Shown piece by piece: positions 9,634 through 19,143 of a stretch of DNA of 64,000 bases (position 1 is the first letter of the stretch; the number at the start of each line of letters is the position of its first letter). Below the pieces are notes generated by a model. It made no database searches, was not told where the DNA came from, and worked only from the letters and a program-made list of their open reading frames with translations. The position numbers and the translations under genes are program-made. Origin of the DNA: Ketobacter sp963922875 (lineage in GTDB: Bacteria > Pseudomonadota > Gammaproteobacteria > Pseudomonadales > Ketobacteraceae); the NCBI GenBank assembly GCA_963922875.1, contig CAWUJH010000002.1:310001-374000 (forward strand). Direction: 5' to 3'.

Positions 9634-9786
9634 ATGGATAAAAAATCAAAGAAAATTTATAAAACGATTGAACACTATTTGGAAGAAAGAAAAGTTTCCG
9701 ATCGAAGAAAAGATGAGCCGCCTGAGGTGACCAAGGCTAATGCGGAAAGGCGAACCGGTGAAGAAAGAAGAACCGACGCTCAATAG
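9634..9786 (+). CDS. Small highly charged protein (50 aa), unknown function
   Basis: 50-residue open frame. It begins MDKKSKKIYKTIEHYLEERK and ends with two Arg-rich pieces, SDRRKDE and ERRTGEERRTDAQ. AGGAG lies about seven bases before the ATG, and a perfect rho-independent terminator starts 20 bases after the stop, so it looks like a complete monocistronic unit. No membrane or signal segment is present. I do not recognise the family. A short basic protein of this sort could bind nucleic acid or a partner protein, but that is a guess. Confidence 0.6.
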   Translation: MDKKSKKIYKTIEHYLEERKVSDRRKDEPPEVTKANAERRTGEERRTDAQ

Positions 9787-9805
9787 TTAGAATTTTCTCC
9801 AAACG

Positions 9806-9836
9806 AAACGAAGTGCATAGCACTTCGTTTTTTATT
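9806..9836 (+). terminator. Rho-independent terminator after the 50-aa gene
   Basis: Perfect 11-bp stem, AAACGAAGTGC at 9806-9816 and GCACTTCGTTT at 9820-9830, with the three-base loop ATA, running into TTTATTT. Confidence 0.9.
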
Positions 9837-9880
9837 TAGCCTTTTTTATTCTTCAATTTGTAATGGTCGGCTACTTTGAG

Positions 9881-9898
9881 AGTCTATAGAATTAGACT
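9881..9898. repeat. Perfect inverted repeat upstream of gor
   Basis: AGTCTA-TAGAAT-TAGACT, two perfect 6-base arms around six bases, placed 28 bases before the gor start codon. It covers the place where a -10 box or operator could sit. Such a short palindrome may be chance. Confidence 0.4.
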
Positions 9899-9925
9899 AT
9901 TCATGAAGTTTGGAGAGTATCCGCA

Positions 9926-11269
9926 GTGGATTATGATTTAATTGTAATTGGGGCAGGGTCTGGTGGAGTAAGATGCGCTAGAGTGGCCGCTAGTCTCGGT
10001 GCGAAAGTCGCCATTATCGAAGAACGATATCTGGGCGGAACCTGTGTCAATGTGGGTTGCGTTCCCAAAAAGTTATATGTGTATGGTTCGCACTTCAAAG
10101 AGGATTTTGATTTAGCCAAAAGCTTTGGCTGGCAAACAAGCGCCCCTGAATTTAGTTGGCCTGTTTTGCGGGATAGCAAAATAAAAGAGGTTCAGCGTTT
10201 AAATCAGATTTACAATAAATTATTAGAAGATCAAGGCGTAGATATTCTCACAGGTCACGGTAAAATCGTTGACCCCCATCAAGTGTCCGTGGATGATAAA
10301 ATCTATTCCACACAATATATACTTTTAGCTACTGGCGGATGGCCTTCTCGGCCGAATATTCCGGGTATTGAGCATAGCATTACTTCAAATGAGATATTTG
10401 ATTTGGATCGGTTGCCGAAACGTTTGACGATTGTGGGCGGCGGCTATATCGGTGTTGAATTTGCCTGCGTATTTAATAACCTGGGTGTTGAGGTAACGCT
10501 GAGTTATCGTCGAGACCTATTTCTCCGAGGTTTTGATCTTGATGCTCGTATTCATTTGCGAGATGCGATGCTTAGTAAAGGCATAAAATTATTGTTCAAT
10601 CATGAAATTGAAAGCATTGAAAAGAACGCTGATGATAGTTTGTTACTTGCGGATAACCTTGGGCAATTACATACCGCAGACCAGGTTTTATATGCCACCG
10701 GGAGAATGCCAAAGCTGAATAATCTAGGGTTGGAAAATTGTGGTATCACGGTGGATTCTGCTCACAAGGGAATTAACGTGGATGACAATTTTCAAACCAG
10801 CGCCAATAACATTTATGCGGTTGGAGATATAATAAACCGCGTTCAGTTAACGCCGGTGGCGTTGGCTGAGGGAACTCATGTGGCCCGCCGGCTGTTTGGA
10901 AATGAAACGCCAGCCCCGCTGAATTATTCATTAATTCCAAAAGCCGTATTTACTCAGCCTGAAATAGGTTCCGTTGGAATGACTGAAGAACAGGCAATAA
11001 CGTCAGGATACGAAGTAAAAATATTTCGTAGTCTATTTACACCAATGAAATACAGTTTTAGCGAACACAAACAAAAAACGCTGATCAAGCTGATCGTAGA
11101 TAAAGCCAGCGACAAAGTGTTAGGTGCCCATATGGTGGGAGCTGAAGCGGGCGAAATCATCCAAGGTATTGCAATTGCTGTGAATATGGGGGCCACCAAA
11201 GCCCAATTTGACCAAACCATTGGCATTCATCCCACTACCGCAGAAGAATTTGTCACATTACGTGGCTAA
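9926..11269 (+). CDS. gor: Glutathione-disulfide reductase
   Basis: 447-residue FAD- and NADPH-dependent disulfide reductase that regenerates reduced glutathione in the cytoplasm. It has the N-terminal FAD fold (IVIGAGSGGVR), the redox-active disulfide in GGTCVNVGCVPKK near residue 40, the NAD(P) fold GGGYIGVEFA near residue 172, the second FAD motif IYAVGDI, and the C-terminal dimer motif with HPTTAEEF. Start is GTG at 9926 with GGAGAG upstream. It stands alone between the small gene and the copper operon. Confidence 0.93.
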   Translation: MDYDLIVIGAGSGGVRCARVAASLGAKVAIIEERYLGGTCVNVGCVPKKLYVYGSHFKEDFDLAKSFGWQTSAPEFSWPVLRDSKIKEVQRLNQIYNKLLEDQGVDILTGHGKIVDPHQVSVDDKIYSTQYILLATGGWPSRPNIPGIEHSITSNEIFDLDRLPKRLTIVGGGYIGVEFACVFNNLGVEVTLSYRRDLFLRGFDLDARIHLRDAMLSKGIKLLFNHEIESIEKNADDSLLLADNLGQLHTADQVLYATGRMPKLNNLGLENCGITVDSAHKGINVDDNFQTSANNIYAVGDIINRVQLTPVALAEGTHVARRLFGNETPAPLNYSLIPKAVFTQPEIGSVGMTEEQAITSGYEVKIFRSLFTPMKYSFSEHKQKTLIKLIVDKASDKVLGAHMVGAEAGEIIQGIAIAVNMGATKAQFDQTIGIHPTTAEEFVTLRG

Positions 11270-11285
11270 AATCGTGTATATTTAA

Positions 11286-11717
11286 GTGATGAAGAGTACC
11301 AACAACCGAATCCATCGTATGCTTATATCCATGCCGGGCCGCATGAGTTTGGCGCTGTGGGTGTTGGTTACCTCTCTATATTCCAGTATGCTTTTTGCAA
11401 ATCCCTGTCATCATTCTATAGCCGTTAATGATTCAGTTACTATCCAGACGATGTCCAATGAACATTGTCAGCATGAGCAATCCATGGACTCGATGGATCT
11501 CCATCCAACTCAGGACGTGGCAACTCAGAACGCCGCTCAATTTTGCTGCAAAATAGGGCTGGATTGCTCTATGGCCAGCGTTGCGGCGGCGGCCATTGTG
11601 AATAATTCAGATGTTCTGATGTTTGAACCTTTAATGACTCTGAAGCCTCCGGTGCAAGCCATTTTCTATCTCAGTTACTCTGTAAATTCCCTTGATAAGC
11701 CGCCAAAGTTTCAATAG
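11286..11717 (+). CDS. Small exported Cys/His/Met-rich protein of the copper-efflux operon
   Basis: 143-residue protein with an N-terminal hydrophobic segment (about residues 20-38) ending SSMLFANP, likely a signal peptide. Potential metal ligands follow: CHHS, EHCQHEQSMDSMDLH and FCCKIGLDCSM. It lies directly upstream of the CusCBA genes, where small metal-binding or sensor-like proteins often occur. Start is GTG 11286 or the next codon ATG 11289. I do not recognise a named family; a periplasmic copper-related role is inferred from ligands and context. Confidence 0.65.
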   Translation: MMKSTNNRIHRMLISMPGRMSLALWVLVTSLYSSMLFANPCHHSIAVNDSVTIQTMSNEHCQHEQSMDSMDLHPTQDVATQNAAQFCCKIGLDCSMASVAAAAIVNNSDVLMFEPLMTLKPPVQAIFYLSYSVNSLDKPPKFQ

Positions 11718-11793
11718 CACACTCTAGTTACGCCTAAAATTCGGGTACAGCGCCTCAACCCGAGCCTAAAGAGTTTGTTATTGGGAGTTTATA

Positions 11794-13164
11794 ATGTCCT
11801 CCGTAATGTTTAGAAGGGTGCTTGGCACCAAAACAGCTGCACTGGGGCTGATAATCCCCTGGTTGTTTCCTTCGCTGGTTATGGCTGCACCGCTGGAGCT
11901 TGGCCCTTCGATCGAATTAGCACAAAAGAATGACCCCTGGCTGCAAGGAGCCGATTATCAGTTATTGGCTATTCAGGCTGAGCAAATAGCTTTCGAGAAA
12001 TTGCCCAACCCGATGGTGTCTCTCGGTGTGGCCAACCTGCCCATCGATACGTTTGATTTCAATCAAGAACCCATGACCCAGTTTAAAGTGGGGGTGACTC
12101 AACCGATTCCTCGAGGCGATACCTTAGCACTGCGATCAAAGCAATCGCGCATGATGGCGGAGCAAATTCCATATCAAACCGCCGAACGCGCCGCTCGCAT
12201 TAAGCAGTCGGTGAGCAACCTATGGTTGGAGTCCTATCGTTTGGACCGTGTTATAAAATTGATTGAGGGGGATCAGGCATTGTTTGAACAATTGGTGGAT
12301 GTGGCCCAATCAAACTATCGAAGCGGGGCCGGGCGTTCGCAGCAAGAGAATGTTATTCGGGCGCAATTGGAACTGGTTCAGCTCCAGGATCGTCTGCTTA
12401 AACTCAAATCTCAACGAGCGGTAAATTGCGCTCAATTGTTGGAGTGGTTGTATCCTCAAGAGGATAGCCAGAATGAATCAAACTGGTCTTGTGATATGCC
12501 CAATGAGCTACCCCAGTTTAATGTTGTATCTGACAAAGCGGGTGAGTTAAGCCGGGCAAACTTAGACCAGCGTACCCATTATTTACAAAGTCACCCAGCA
12601 ATTTTATCCGCAGAGCAAGATGTTCAGATCATGGGCCAAAGCATTCATCTAGCGGAGCAGGAACTCAAGCCACAATGGGCCGTAAATGCCAGTTATGGTT
12701 ACCGTGACGAAGATCCAATGGGTCAGGATCGAGCGGATTTCTTTTCAGTGGGGGTTAGTGTTGACTTCCCTTTATGGGGTTCTGCAAAGCAAGACAATCA
12801 AATCAAAGCGGCAAAGGCCAGAACTCAGTCTTTAACCACAAAGCGCTCCATGGTGATGCGATCCATGCTTTCTCAGCTCACCGCCGATCTGGAAAAGTTG
12901 AGTAAACTCGATCAACGTAGACAGCTGTACAACGAGCAGATATTGGCGCTCACGGAAGAACAATCGGAAGCAACATTAACCTCTTATACCAATGATAATG
13001 GTGATTTCGCGGAAGCGGTTCGTGCCAGAATTTCGGAACTTAATGCGCGGATAGAGAAAATCGAAATTGATATAGAACGGCTGAAAACCTTAGCTCGAAT
13101 TGAGTACTTTTCAGCGGGCCATGGAATAACGGAGATGAAACCAGTGAAGGAGCTTCGATTATGA
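11794..13164 (+). CDS. cusC: TolC-family outer-membrane factor of a heavy-metal efflux system (CusC-like)
   Basis: 456-residue outer-membrane efflux channel. A signal peptide ends near AMA (PSLVMAAP, about residue 31), and two outer-membrane efflux repeats rich in helical coiled coil follow. The SVGVSVDFPLWG stretch is typical of the second repeat. It is the first of three overlapping genes (C-B-A) of a tripartite RND pump exporting Cu(I)/Ag(I). Subfamily choice follows from CusB and CusA next door. GGGAG precedes the ATG. Confidence 0.85.
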   Translation: MSSVMFRRVLGTKTAALGLIIPWLFPSLVMAAPLELGPSIELAQKNDPWLQGADYQLLAIQAEQIAFEKLPNPMVSLGVANLPIDTFDFNQEPMTQFKVGVTQPIPRGDTLALRSKQSRMMAEQIPYQTAERAARIKQSVSNLWLESYRLDRVIKLIEGDQALFEQLVDVAQSNYRSGAGRSQQENVIRAQLELVQLQDRLLKLKSQRAVNCAQLLEWLYPQEDSQNESNWSCDMPNELPQFNVVSDKAGELSRANLDQRTHYLQSHPAILSAEQDVQIMGQSIHLAEQELKPQWAVNASYGYRDEDPMGQDRADFFSVGVSVDFPLWGSAKQDNQIKAAKARTQSLTTKRSMVMRSMLSQLTADLEKLSKLDQRRQLYNEQILALTEEQSEATLTSYTNDNGDFAEAVRARISELNARIEKIEIDIERLKTLARIEYFSAGHGITEMKPVKELRL

Positions 13165-14585
13165 AATTTTTTGTAGTATTGATTATCGGTGGTGCCTTAG
13201 GTGTGCTTGTCACAATAGGTGCGAATCGTTTTCAGGCTGATTCGTCAGCGCTGGAAAGTGATGATTCAAAACCCTTGTACTGGGTAGCGCCAATGGACCC
13301 AAATTATCGTCGTGATGAACCCGGCAAGTCGCCAATGGGGATGGATTTGGTTCCGGTTTATGCGGATGATGCTGAATCTGAGTCTAATGAACACACGGTT
13401 ACAATAGCACCGGAGGTGATCAATAACCTTGGTGTGAGAACTGATTTGGTAACGGTAAGAACCCTGCATACCACAATCAATACGGTAGGCTATGTGGGCT
13501 ATGATCAGGATCGGCTTATTCATGTGCATCCGCGAGTGGAAGGTTGGATAGAAAAGCTGTATCTGAAATCCGCTGGTGACCCGGTGACCAAAGGCCAGGC
13601 ACTTTATGCGTTATACAGCCCACAATTGGTTACGGCGCAGGAAGAACTTATTTTAGCGCTGAATCGAAATAATCTTCGCTTGGTGTCGGCGGCAGAAGAC
13701 AGGCTAAGGGCATTATTGTTGTCAGATGCTTTTATTGCCCAGTTAAAAAAGTCTAAAGAAGTTCGTCAAACTATTGTGTTTCGTTCCACTCAGGATGGCG
13801 TTATTGATAATTTAAACATCCGTGAAGGTTTTTTTGTTAATCCCAGCACCACCTTAATGTCCATCGGCAACTTGGAACAAGTTTGGGTGGAAGCGGAGAT
13901 TTTCGAACGTCAATCATCACTTGTGAAAACCGGTCAGGCGGTGACAATGACGTTGGATTATTTACCCGGTGAGAAGCGTGAAGGCAAAGTCGACTATGTC
14001 TACCCGACCCTGGATCCAAAAACCCGAACTACCCGTATTCGTTTGAAATTTAGCAATGCTGAGCGAACATTAAAGCCTAACATGTTCGCACAGGTCACTA
14101 TCCACGTGGATAGTGAACAGCCCTTACTCATGGTACCAAGAGAAGCAGTTATCAGAATGGGAGAAGAAGACCGAGTCGTGTTGGCCTTAGATGAGGGGCG
14201 TTTTAAATCTATAAGGGTCAATTTAGGCAAAATGGATGATCAATATATTGAAGTTAAAAGTGGTTTAGTAGCCGGTGATCGGGTAGTAACTTCAGCACAG
14301 TTTTTACTGGATTCTGAATCCAGCAAAAACTCTGACTTTTTGCGACTGGAGTCGCCTAACGAAGCGCTGGTAGAAGGTGTGGTGAACTCGCTGGATTTTG
14401 ACAATAGCCGGGTAAATATTAGTCGGGGGCCCATAGAAAAATGGAACCGGCCGGCTGCGACAATGGATTTCGCGCTCGCCTCCACGATTCGTCGCGATCA
14501 ATTGATACCTGGTGAAAGTATCCAATTCCGATTTTTAGCCGAAAATGGTGAGTTTACTATTTTCCATATTGAGGACCAAAAGTGA
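13161..14585 (+). CDS. cusB: CusB-like periplasmic adaptor with C-terminal CusF-like domain
   Basis: 474-residue membrane-fusion protein linking CusA to the outer-membrane channel. After an N-terminal membrane anchor comes the CusB metal-binding segment YWVAPMDPNY and KSPMGMDLVPVY (about residues 40-66), with Met ligands as in Cu/Ag adaptors. Barrel-sandwich and beta-barrel domains follow. The last 70 or so residues (GVVNSLDFDNSRVNISRGPI, then WNRPAATMDF) resemble the copper chaperone CusF, fused here rather than encoded separately. It overlaps cusC by four bases and cusA by one. Confidence 0.88.
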   Translation: MKFFVVLIIGGALGVLVTIGANRFQADSSALESDDSKPLYWVAPMDPNYRRDEPGKSPMGMDLVPVYADDAESESNEHTVTIAPEVINNLGVRTDLVTVRTLHTTINTVGYVGYDQDRLIHVHPRVEGWIEKLYLKSAGDPVTKGQALYALYSPQLVTAQEELILALNRNNLRLVSAAEDRLRALLLSDAFIAQLKKSKEVRQTIVFRSTQDGVIDNLNIREGFFVNPSTTLMSIGNLEQVWVEAEIFERQSSLVKTGQAVTMTLDYLPGEKREGKVDYVYPTLDPKTRTTRIRLKFSNAERTLKPNMFAQVTIHVDSEQPLLMVPREAVIRMGEEDRVVLALDEGRFKSIRVNLGKMDDQYIEVKSGLVAGDRVVTSAQFLLDSESSKNSDFLRLESPNEALVEGVVNSLDFDNSRVNISRGPIEKWNRPAATMDFALASTIRRDQLIPGESIQFRFLAENGEFTIFHIEDQK

Positions 14586-17500
14586 TGATTGAAAAAATAA
14601 TTCACTGGTCCGTTGCGAACCGGTTTTTAGTATTGCTCACTTCGTTAATTATAACCTTAGGGGGTATTTACTCGGTTAAAAATACTCCCATCGATGCGAT
14701 TCCTGATTTGTCCGATGTCCAGGTTATCATTAAGACCTCTTATCCTGGACAAGCGCCTCAAGTGGTTCAGGATCAGGTTACCTATCCTTTGACTACCGCG
14801 ATGCTTTCGGTGCCGGGAGCAGTTACCGTGCGCGGCTTTTCGTTTTTTGGCGACTCCTACGTGTACGTGATCTTCGATGAAAATACTGATTTGTATTGGG
14901 CCCGAAGCCGTGTTTTAGAATATTTGAGTCAGGTAACGCCCATGTTGCCGGAATCTGCCAAAGCCCAGTTAGGGCCAGATGCCACCGGGGTTGGCTGGGT
15001 TTATTTGTATGCGTTGGCGGATCGTACAGGCCAGCACGATATTAGCCAGCTACGCAGTATTCAGGATTGGTATCTGAAATACGAATTGCAATCAGTGGCT
15101 GGAGTTTCTGAAGTAGCCGCTCTTGGTGGCATGGTGAAACAGTATCAAGTAAGAGTTGACCCAGACAAACTACGAGCATTTGGTATCCCGCTAGCACATA
15201 TACAAACCGCAATTAAACGGGGTAATCAGGAGATTGGTGCTTCTGTAGTTGAAATGGCGGAAGCCGAATATATGGTTCAAACCACAGGGTATATCAAAAG
15301 TCAGGCAGATTTGAAAAATGTTCCCTTGGGCGTTAACGACAACGGATCACCTTTATTGTTGGGTGAGGTGGCGGATATTCAGTTGGGGCCTCAAATGCGG
15401 CGCGGTATAGCCGAATTGAATGGCGAAGGTGAAGTGGTGGGGGGCATTGTGATTATGCGCTTTGGTGAAAATGCACAAGCCACCATCCAGAATGTGAAAG
15501 CAAAGCTGAATGAGTTGAAACAAGGTTTACCTTCTGGTGTAGAAGCCATTCCTGTATACGACCGCAGTGAGCTTATTGGCCGTGCCATTACGAATTTGTG
15601 GCATAAATTATTGGAAGAGTTTCTAGTGGTGGCTTTGGTTTGTGTGGTGTTTCTGTTTCACTTGCGCTCTTCATTGGTTGCCATTATCAGCTTGCCAGTG
15701 GGAATTTTAGCGGCATTCATTGTTATGAAAGTCCAGGGGATTAATGGCAATATAATGTCGTTAGGGGGAATTGCTATTGCCATTGGTGCCATGATAGATG
15801 GTGCGATCGTGATGATTGAAAACATGCACAAACATATAGCACGATCCAAACTGACAGACGCTAATCGCTGGCAAATAGTGGCTCAATCCGCCGCTGAAGT
15901 AGGCCCAGCATTGTTTTTCAGTCTATTGATAATTACCGTTAGTTTTATTCCGGTGTTTACTTTGGAAGCTCAAGAAGGACGTATGTTTTCGCCCTTGGCT
16001 TTTACCAAAACCTATGCCATGGCGGCTGCGGCTGCGTTATCAATTACCCTGGTGCCGGTTTTGATGGGGTATTTTATTCGGGGCCGAATTGTATCGGAGG
16101 AAAAAAATCCGTTAAACCGCTTGTTAGTCGCTTTGTATCACCCGGTCCTTACAGCCGTGCTTAAACGTCCACTGGCTACCATAGGGTTGGCTATGGTTCT
16201 ATTGCTGGTGAGCGTATGGCCAATTACTCAAATTGGTAGTGAGTTTATTCCGCAATTGGACGAGGGCGATTTAATGTATATGCCCACCACGTATCCAGGT
16301 TTATCCATTGGCAAAGCCAGAGAGCTTTTGCAACAAACCGATAAGTTAATCCGCACAGTTCCTGAAGTAAAAACAGTGTTCGGAAAAATTGGGCGCGCTG
16401 AAACGGCCACTGATCCTGCACCCTTGACCATGATTGAAACCTTTATTCAACTCAAACCGAAGTCTGAATGGCGGGCCGGAATGACCACGGAAAAACTTAA
16501 GCAGGAACTCGATAGTGTGGTGCAGTTGCCGGGAGTTACGAACGCCTGGGTAATGCCCATTAAAACACGCATCGATATGTTGGCCACGGGGATTAAAACG
16601 CCGGTAGGGATAAAGGTTGCAGGACCTGAATTAGCCACAATTCAGGCATTAGGGCAGCGTTTGGAAGAGATCCTGAAAGAAGTTCCAGGAACGGCATCTG
16701 TCTATTCTGAGCGAGTTGCAGGTGGTCGCTATATAACCGTGGATATTAATCGCGAGAAAGCGGCTCGTTACGCTCTTAATATTGCGGACGTGCAACAGGT
16801 TATTGCCACCGCAGTAGGTGGCGTTAATGTAGCTTACAGTGTTGAAGGCCTCGAACGTTATCCCATTAATATCCGTTATCCGCAATCCTACAGAAATTCC
16901 CCGGAACAGCTAGCTGAATTGCCGGTAGTGACTCCTTTAGGACAACGAATAGCACTGGGTGATGTGGCGGACATTAGAATTGAGAGTGGTCCACCCGGTA
17001 TTAAAAGTGAAAATGCGCGCATCAATGGCTGGACATTTGTGGATATAGACGTATCTGATATAGGACATTATGTGGAGTCGGCGCAGAAAAAAGTGCAAGA
17101 ATCACTGGATCTGCCACCAGGCTACTCTGTGACTTGGTCTGGTCAATACGAATACATGGAGCGAGCTAAGAATAAACTTAAAATAGTTGTCCCCATGACC
17201 CTGGCTATTATTGCTATTCTGCTTTATTTGAATTTTCGGAATACCGTGGAAGTTTTAATGTTGTTGCTCACCTTACCCTTTGCATTAGTGGGTAGTTTTT
17301 GGTTGATGTATTGGCAAAATTTTAATTTTTCTATTGCTGTGGGAGTAGGGTTTATCGCCTTGGCCGGTGTTGCTGTGGAAATTGGCGTGATTATGTTTGT
17401 CTATTTGGATATGCAGTGGCGTAGACTGGTGGAGGAATTTGACAGCAATCAGTCTCAGGTTGTAAACGCGGACGAACAATTAAAGGACGTTTTAATCAAT

Positions 17501-17728
17501 GGTGCCGTACTGCGTGTCAGGCCGGTTATGATGACAGCCACCGCAATTATTGCTGGGCTGTTGCCTATATTGCTGGGGACTGGCACTGGATCGGAAGTGA
17601 TGACTAGAATAGCGGCGCCGATGGTAGGGGGTATGGTAAGCGCTGTGTTGTTGACTTTGCTGGTATTGCCAGCGGTATATTATTTGTGGCGGCGTTCGCA
17701 GTGGCGACAATTGAGGTCTGTTAAATGA
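14585..17728 (+). CDS. cusA: CusA-like heavy-metal RND efflux pump
   Basis: About 1047-residue inner-membrane proton-driven pump of the HME-RND family. It opens MIEKIIHWSVANRF like CusA, has about 12 membrane helices, and carries the family motif MPIKTRIDMLATGIKTPVG (around residue 660), which holds one of the methionines used for Cu(I)/Ag(I). The transmembrane proton-relay region is seen in GGIAIAIGAMIDGAIVMIEN. The ATG at 14585 overlaps the cusB stop; a GTG one codon earlier is possible. Confidence 0.92.
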   Translation: MIEKIIHWSVANRFLVLLTSLIITLGGIYSVKNTPIDAIPDLSDVQVIIKTSYPGQAPQVVQDQVTYPLTTAMLSVPGAVTVRGFSFFGDSYVYVIFDENTDLYWARSRVLEYLSQVTPMLPESAKAQLGPDATGVGWVYLYALADRTGQHDISQLRSIQDWYLKYELQSVAGVSEVAALGGMVKQYQVRVDPDKLRAFGIPLAHIQTAIKRGNQEIGASVVEMAEAEYMVQTTGYIKSQADLKNVPLGVNDNGSPLLLGEVADIQLGPQMRRGIAELNGEGEVVGGIVIMRFGENAQATIQNVKAKLNELKQGLPSGVEAIPVYDRSELIGRAITNLWHKLLEEFLVVALVCVVFLFHLRSSLVAIISLPVGILAAFIVMKVQGINGNIMSLGGIAIAIGAMIDGAIVMIENMHKHIARSKLTDANRWQIVAQSAAEVGPALFFSLLIITVSFIPVFTLEAQEGRMFSPLAFTKTYAMAAAAALSITLVPVLMGYFIRGRIVSEEKNPLNRLLVALYHPVLTAVLKRPLATIGLAMVLLLVSVWPITQIGSEFIPQLDEGDLMYMPTTYPGLSIGKARELLQQTDKLIRTVPEVKTVFGKIGRAETATDPAPLTMIETFIQLKPKSEWRAGMTTEKLKQELDSVVQLPGVTNAWVMPIKTRIDMLATGIKTPVGIKVAGPELATIQALGQRLEEILKEVPGTASVYSERVAGGRYITVDINREKAARYALNIADVQQVIATAVGGVNVAYSVEGLERYPINIRYPQSYRNSPEQLAELPVVTPLGQRIALGDVADIRIESGPPGIKSENARINGWTFVDIDVSDIGHYVESAQKKVQESLDLPPGYSVTWSGQYEYMERAKNKLKIVVPMTLAIIAILLYLNFRNTVEVLMLLLTLPFALVGSFWLMYWQNFNFSIAVGVGFIALAGVAVEIGVIMFVYLDMQWRRLVEEFDSNQSQVVNADEQLKDVLINGAVLRVRPVMMTATAIIAGLLPILLGTGTGSEVMTRIAAPMVGGMVSAVLLTLLVLPAVYYLWRRSQWRQLRSVK

Positions 17729-18405
17729 TTCTTGTTGTTTTCTTATTGCTATTGGCATTAATGTTAGGTCCGCAGTTTTTGTCGCAGCGCCTGTTACGAT
17801 CCTATGGTGATAATCGCCCGGATTTGCCCGGTACTGGCGGTGAACTGGCGCAGCACCTGGTTGAGCGTTTCCAGTTGGAAGGTGTCAACGTAGAAGTGAC
17901 CACTACAGGTGATCATTACGATCCCAATAGTCACACCGTGCGCTTAAGGGGTGAGCATTTCAATGGTCGCTCCGTGAGTGCGGTGGCGGTTGCCGCTCAT
18001 GAGGTGGGTCATGCTATTCAACATGCCACAGGCACGGGTGGAATAATGCTGCGTACTCGATTGGCTGTAATCGCCACTGTCGCGGCAAAAGCTGCTCAGA
18101 TTTCCCTGATTTCAATACCGATTTTGGTTGGTTTGATGCCTGGCTTTGCACGTGTGGGCTTGATAGTCGTTGTGGTGGGCATTGTATTGTCTACGGTGCT
18201 GCATTTGGTGACCTTGCCGGTGGAATGGGATGCGAGTTTCAAGAAAGCTTTGCCGATCTTGCAGGAAGGTCAATATTTGTCTGATAAGGATATGCGGGCC
18301 GCGAAAAAAATACTGACAGTTTGTGCTTTCACTTATGTGAGTGGTTCATTGGCTAGTTTGATAGGGCTTTGGCGCTGGCTCCGCTATTTACGTTTTATGC
18401 GTTAA
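17725..18405 (+). CDS. Membrane zinc metallopeptidase (Zn_peptidase_2/YugP family)
   Basis: 226-residue integral-membrane protein. An N-terminal membrane helix precedes a catalytic HEVGH motif near residues 92-96 (AAHEVGHAIQHAT). Further hydrophobic helices follow (IATVAAKAAQISLISIPILV, then VGLIVVVVGIVLSTVL). This is the pattern of the neutral zinc peptidase family COG2738. It overlaps the end of cusA by four bases, so it is probably cotranscribed, although the family has no known link to copper export. Substrate unknown. Confidence 0.85.
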   Translation: MILVVFLLLLALMLGPQFLSQRLLRSYGDNRPDLPGTGGELAQHLVERFQLEGVNVEVTTTGDHYDPNSHTVRLRGEHFNGRSVSAVAVAAHEVGHAIQHATGTGGIMLRTRLAVIATVAAKAAQISLISIPILVGLMPGFARVGLIVVVVGIVLSTVLHLVTLPVEWDASFKKALPILQEGQYLSDKDMRAAKKILTVCAFTYVSGSLASLIGLWRWLRYLRFMR

Positions 18406-18871
18406 CCGCTGCCCCTGTAACATGACCTAGTATAGGGTTGACCAGTCGTTTAAAGACGCCGGTATCCATCTTGATAATCTCCGTATGAGTTCCAGCGTTA
18501 AAGGCAATCCAATCGTACTTTAATAGTGAGCGGTCCATATACACAGGCAAGCCATACATTCCCCCCAGTGGAGGCATACCGCCGGTCTCACAGTCAGGAA
18601 ATCTTGCCTTAAACTGGCTTTCCGGCGTCAATACTATGTCTTTTTTTCCCATTAATTTACCGAGTTGCTCTAAATTTAAGCGTTTGTCTGCGGGAATTAC
18701 GGCCATCGCAAGTTCTGAACCTGAGTTAATTATCACGGTTTTTGCCAGACGCGCGCCGGAAATGTGACTATGCTCTGCCACTTCCTGTGCTGTGACCGCC
18801 GGTGGGTGATTGGTGGCCTGATAGCGAGCGTCGTTTGCATCCAGATATTCAGAGAGGGCGCGAACCGGCAT
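18395..18871 (-). CDS. YbaK/ProX-type aminoacyl-tRNA deacylase domain protein
   Basis: About 158 residues. The fold of the YbaK/EbsC family is seen in LAKTVIINSGSELAMAVIPAD, LNLEQLGKLMGKKDIVLTPE and the glycine turn GGMPPLGGMYGLPVYMD. Members hydrolyse mischarged tRNAs in trans or have related roles. The ATG at 18871 has GGAG eight bases before it and is preferred to the earlier ATG at 18889. The 3' end overlaps the peptidase gene by 11 bases, tail to tail. Confidence 0.85.
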   Translation of the reverse strand: MPVRALSEYLDANDARYQATNHPPAVTAQEVAEHSHISGARLAKTVIINSGSELAMAVIPADKRLNLEQLGKLMGKKDIVLTPESQFKARFPDCETGGMPPLGGMYGLPVYMDRSLLKYDWIAFNAGTHTEIIKMDTGVFKRLVNPILGHVTGAAVNA

Positions 18872-19143
18872 GAGATTTTCTCCGTTCAATATGAGGTAAT
18901 GATAGGCAAAAGTAAGCCATCACTGAAAGATCAATAATGTATAAAGCATAGAATCGAAAGCTATATTGGCAAGCTTTAATAAGAGACAGGGTAACTCGAG
19001 TCGATTCAGTCCAGGCTAGTTTCCGTGGATTGACACTAACCATAAAGGGTGTAACCTTTTATTAATGGATGCCTTAGATTGGACGTGGAGCGGTGTCCGT
19101 TAAATAGTTAGTTAAGATGGAAATGGCCACCAAAGGAATGGTG

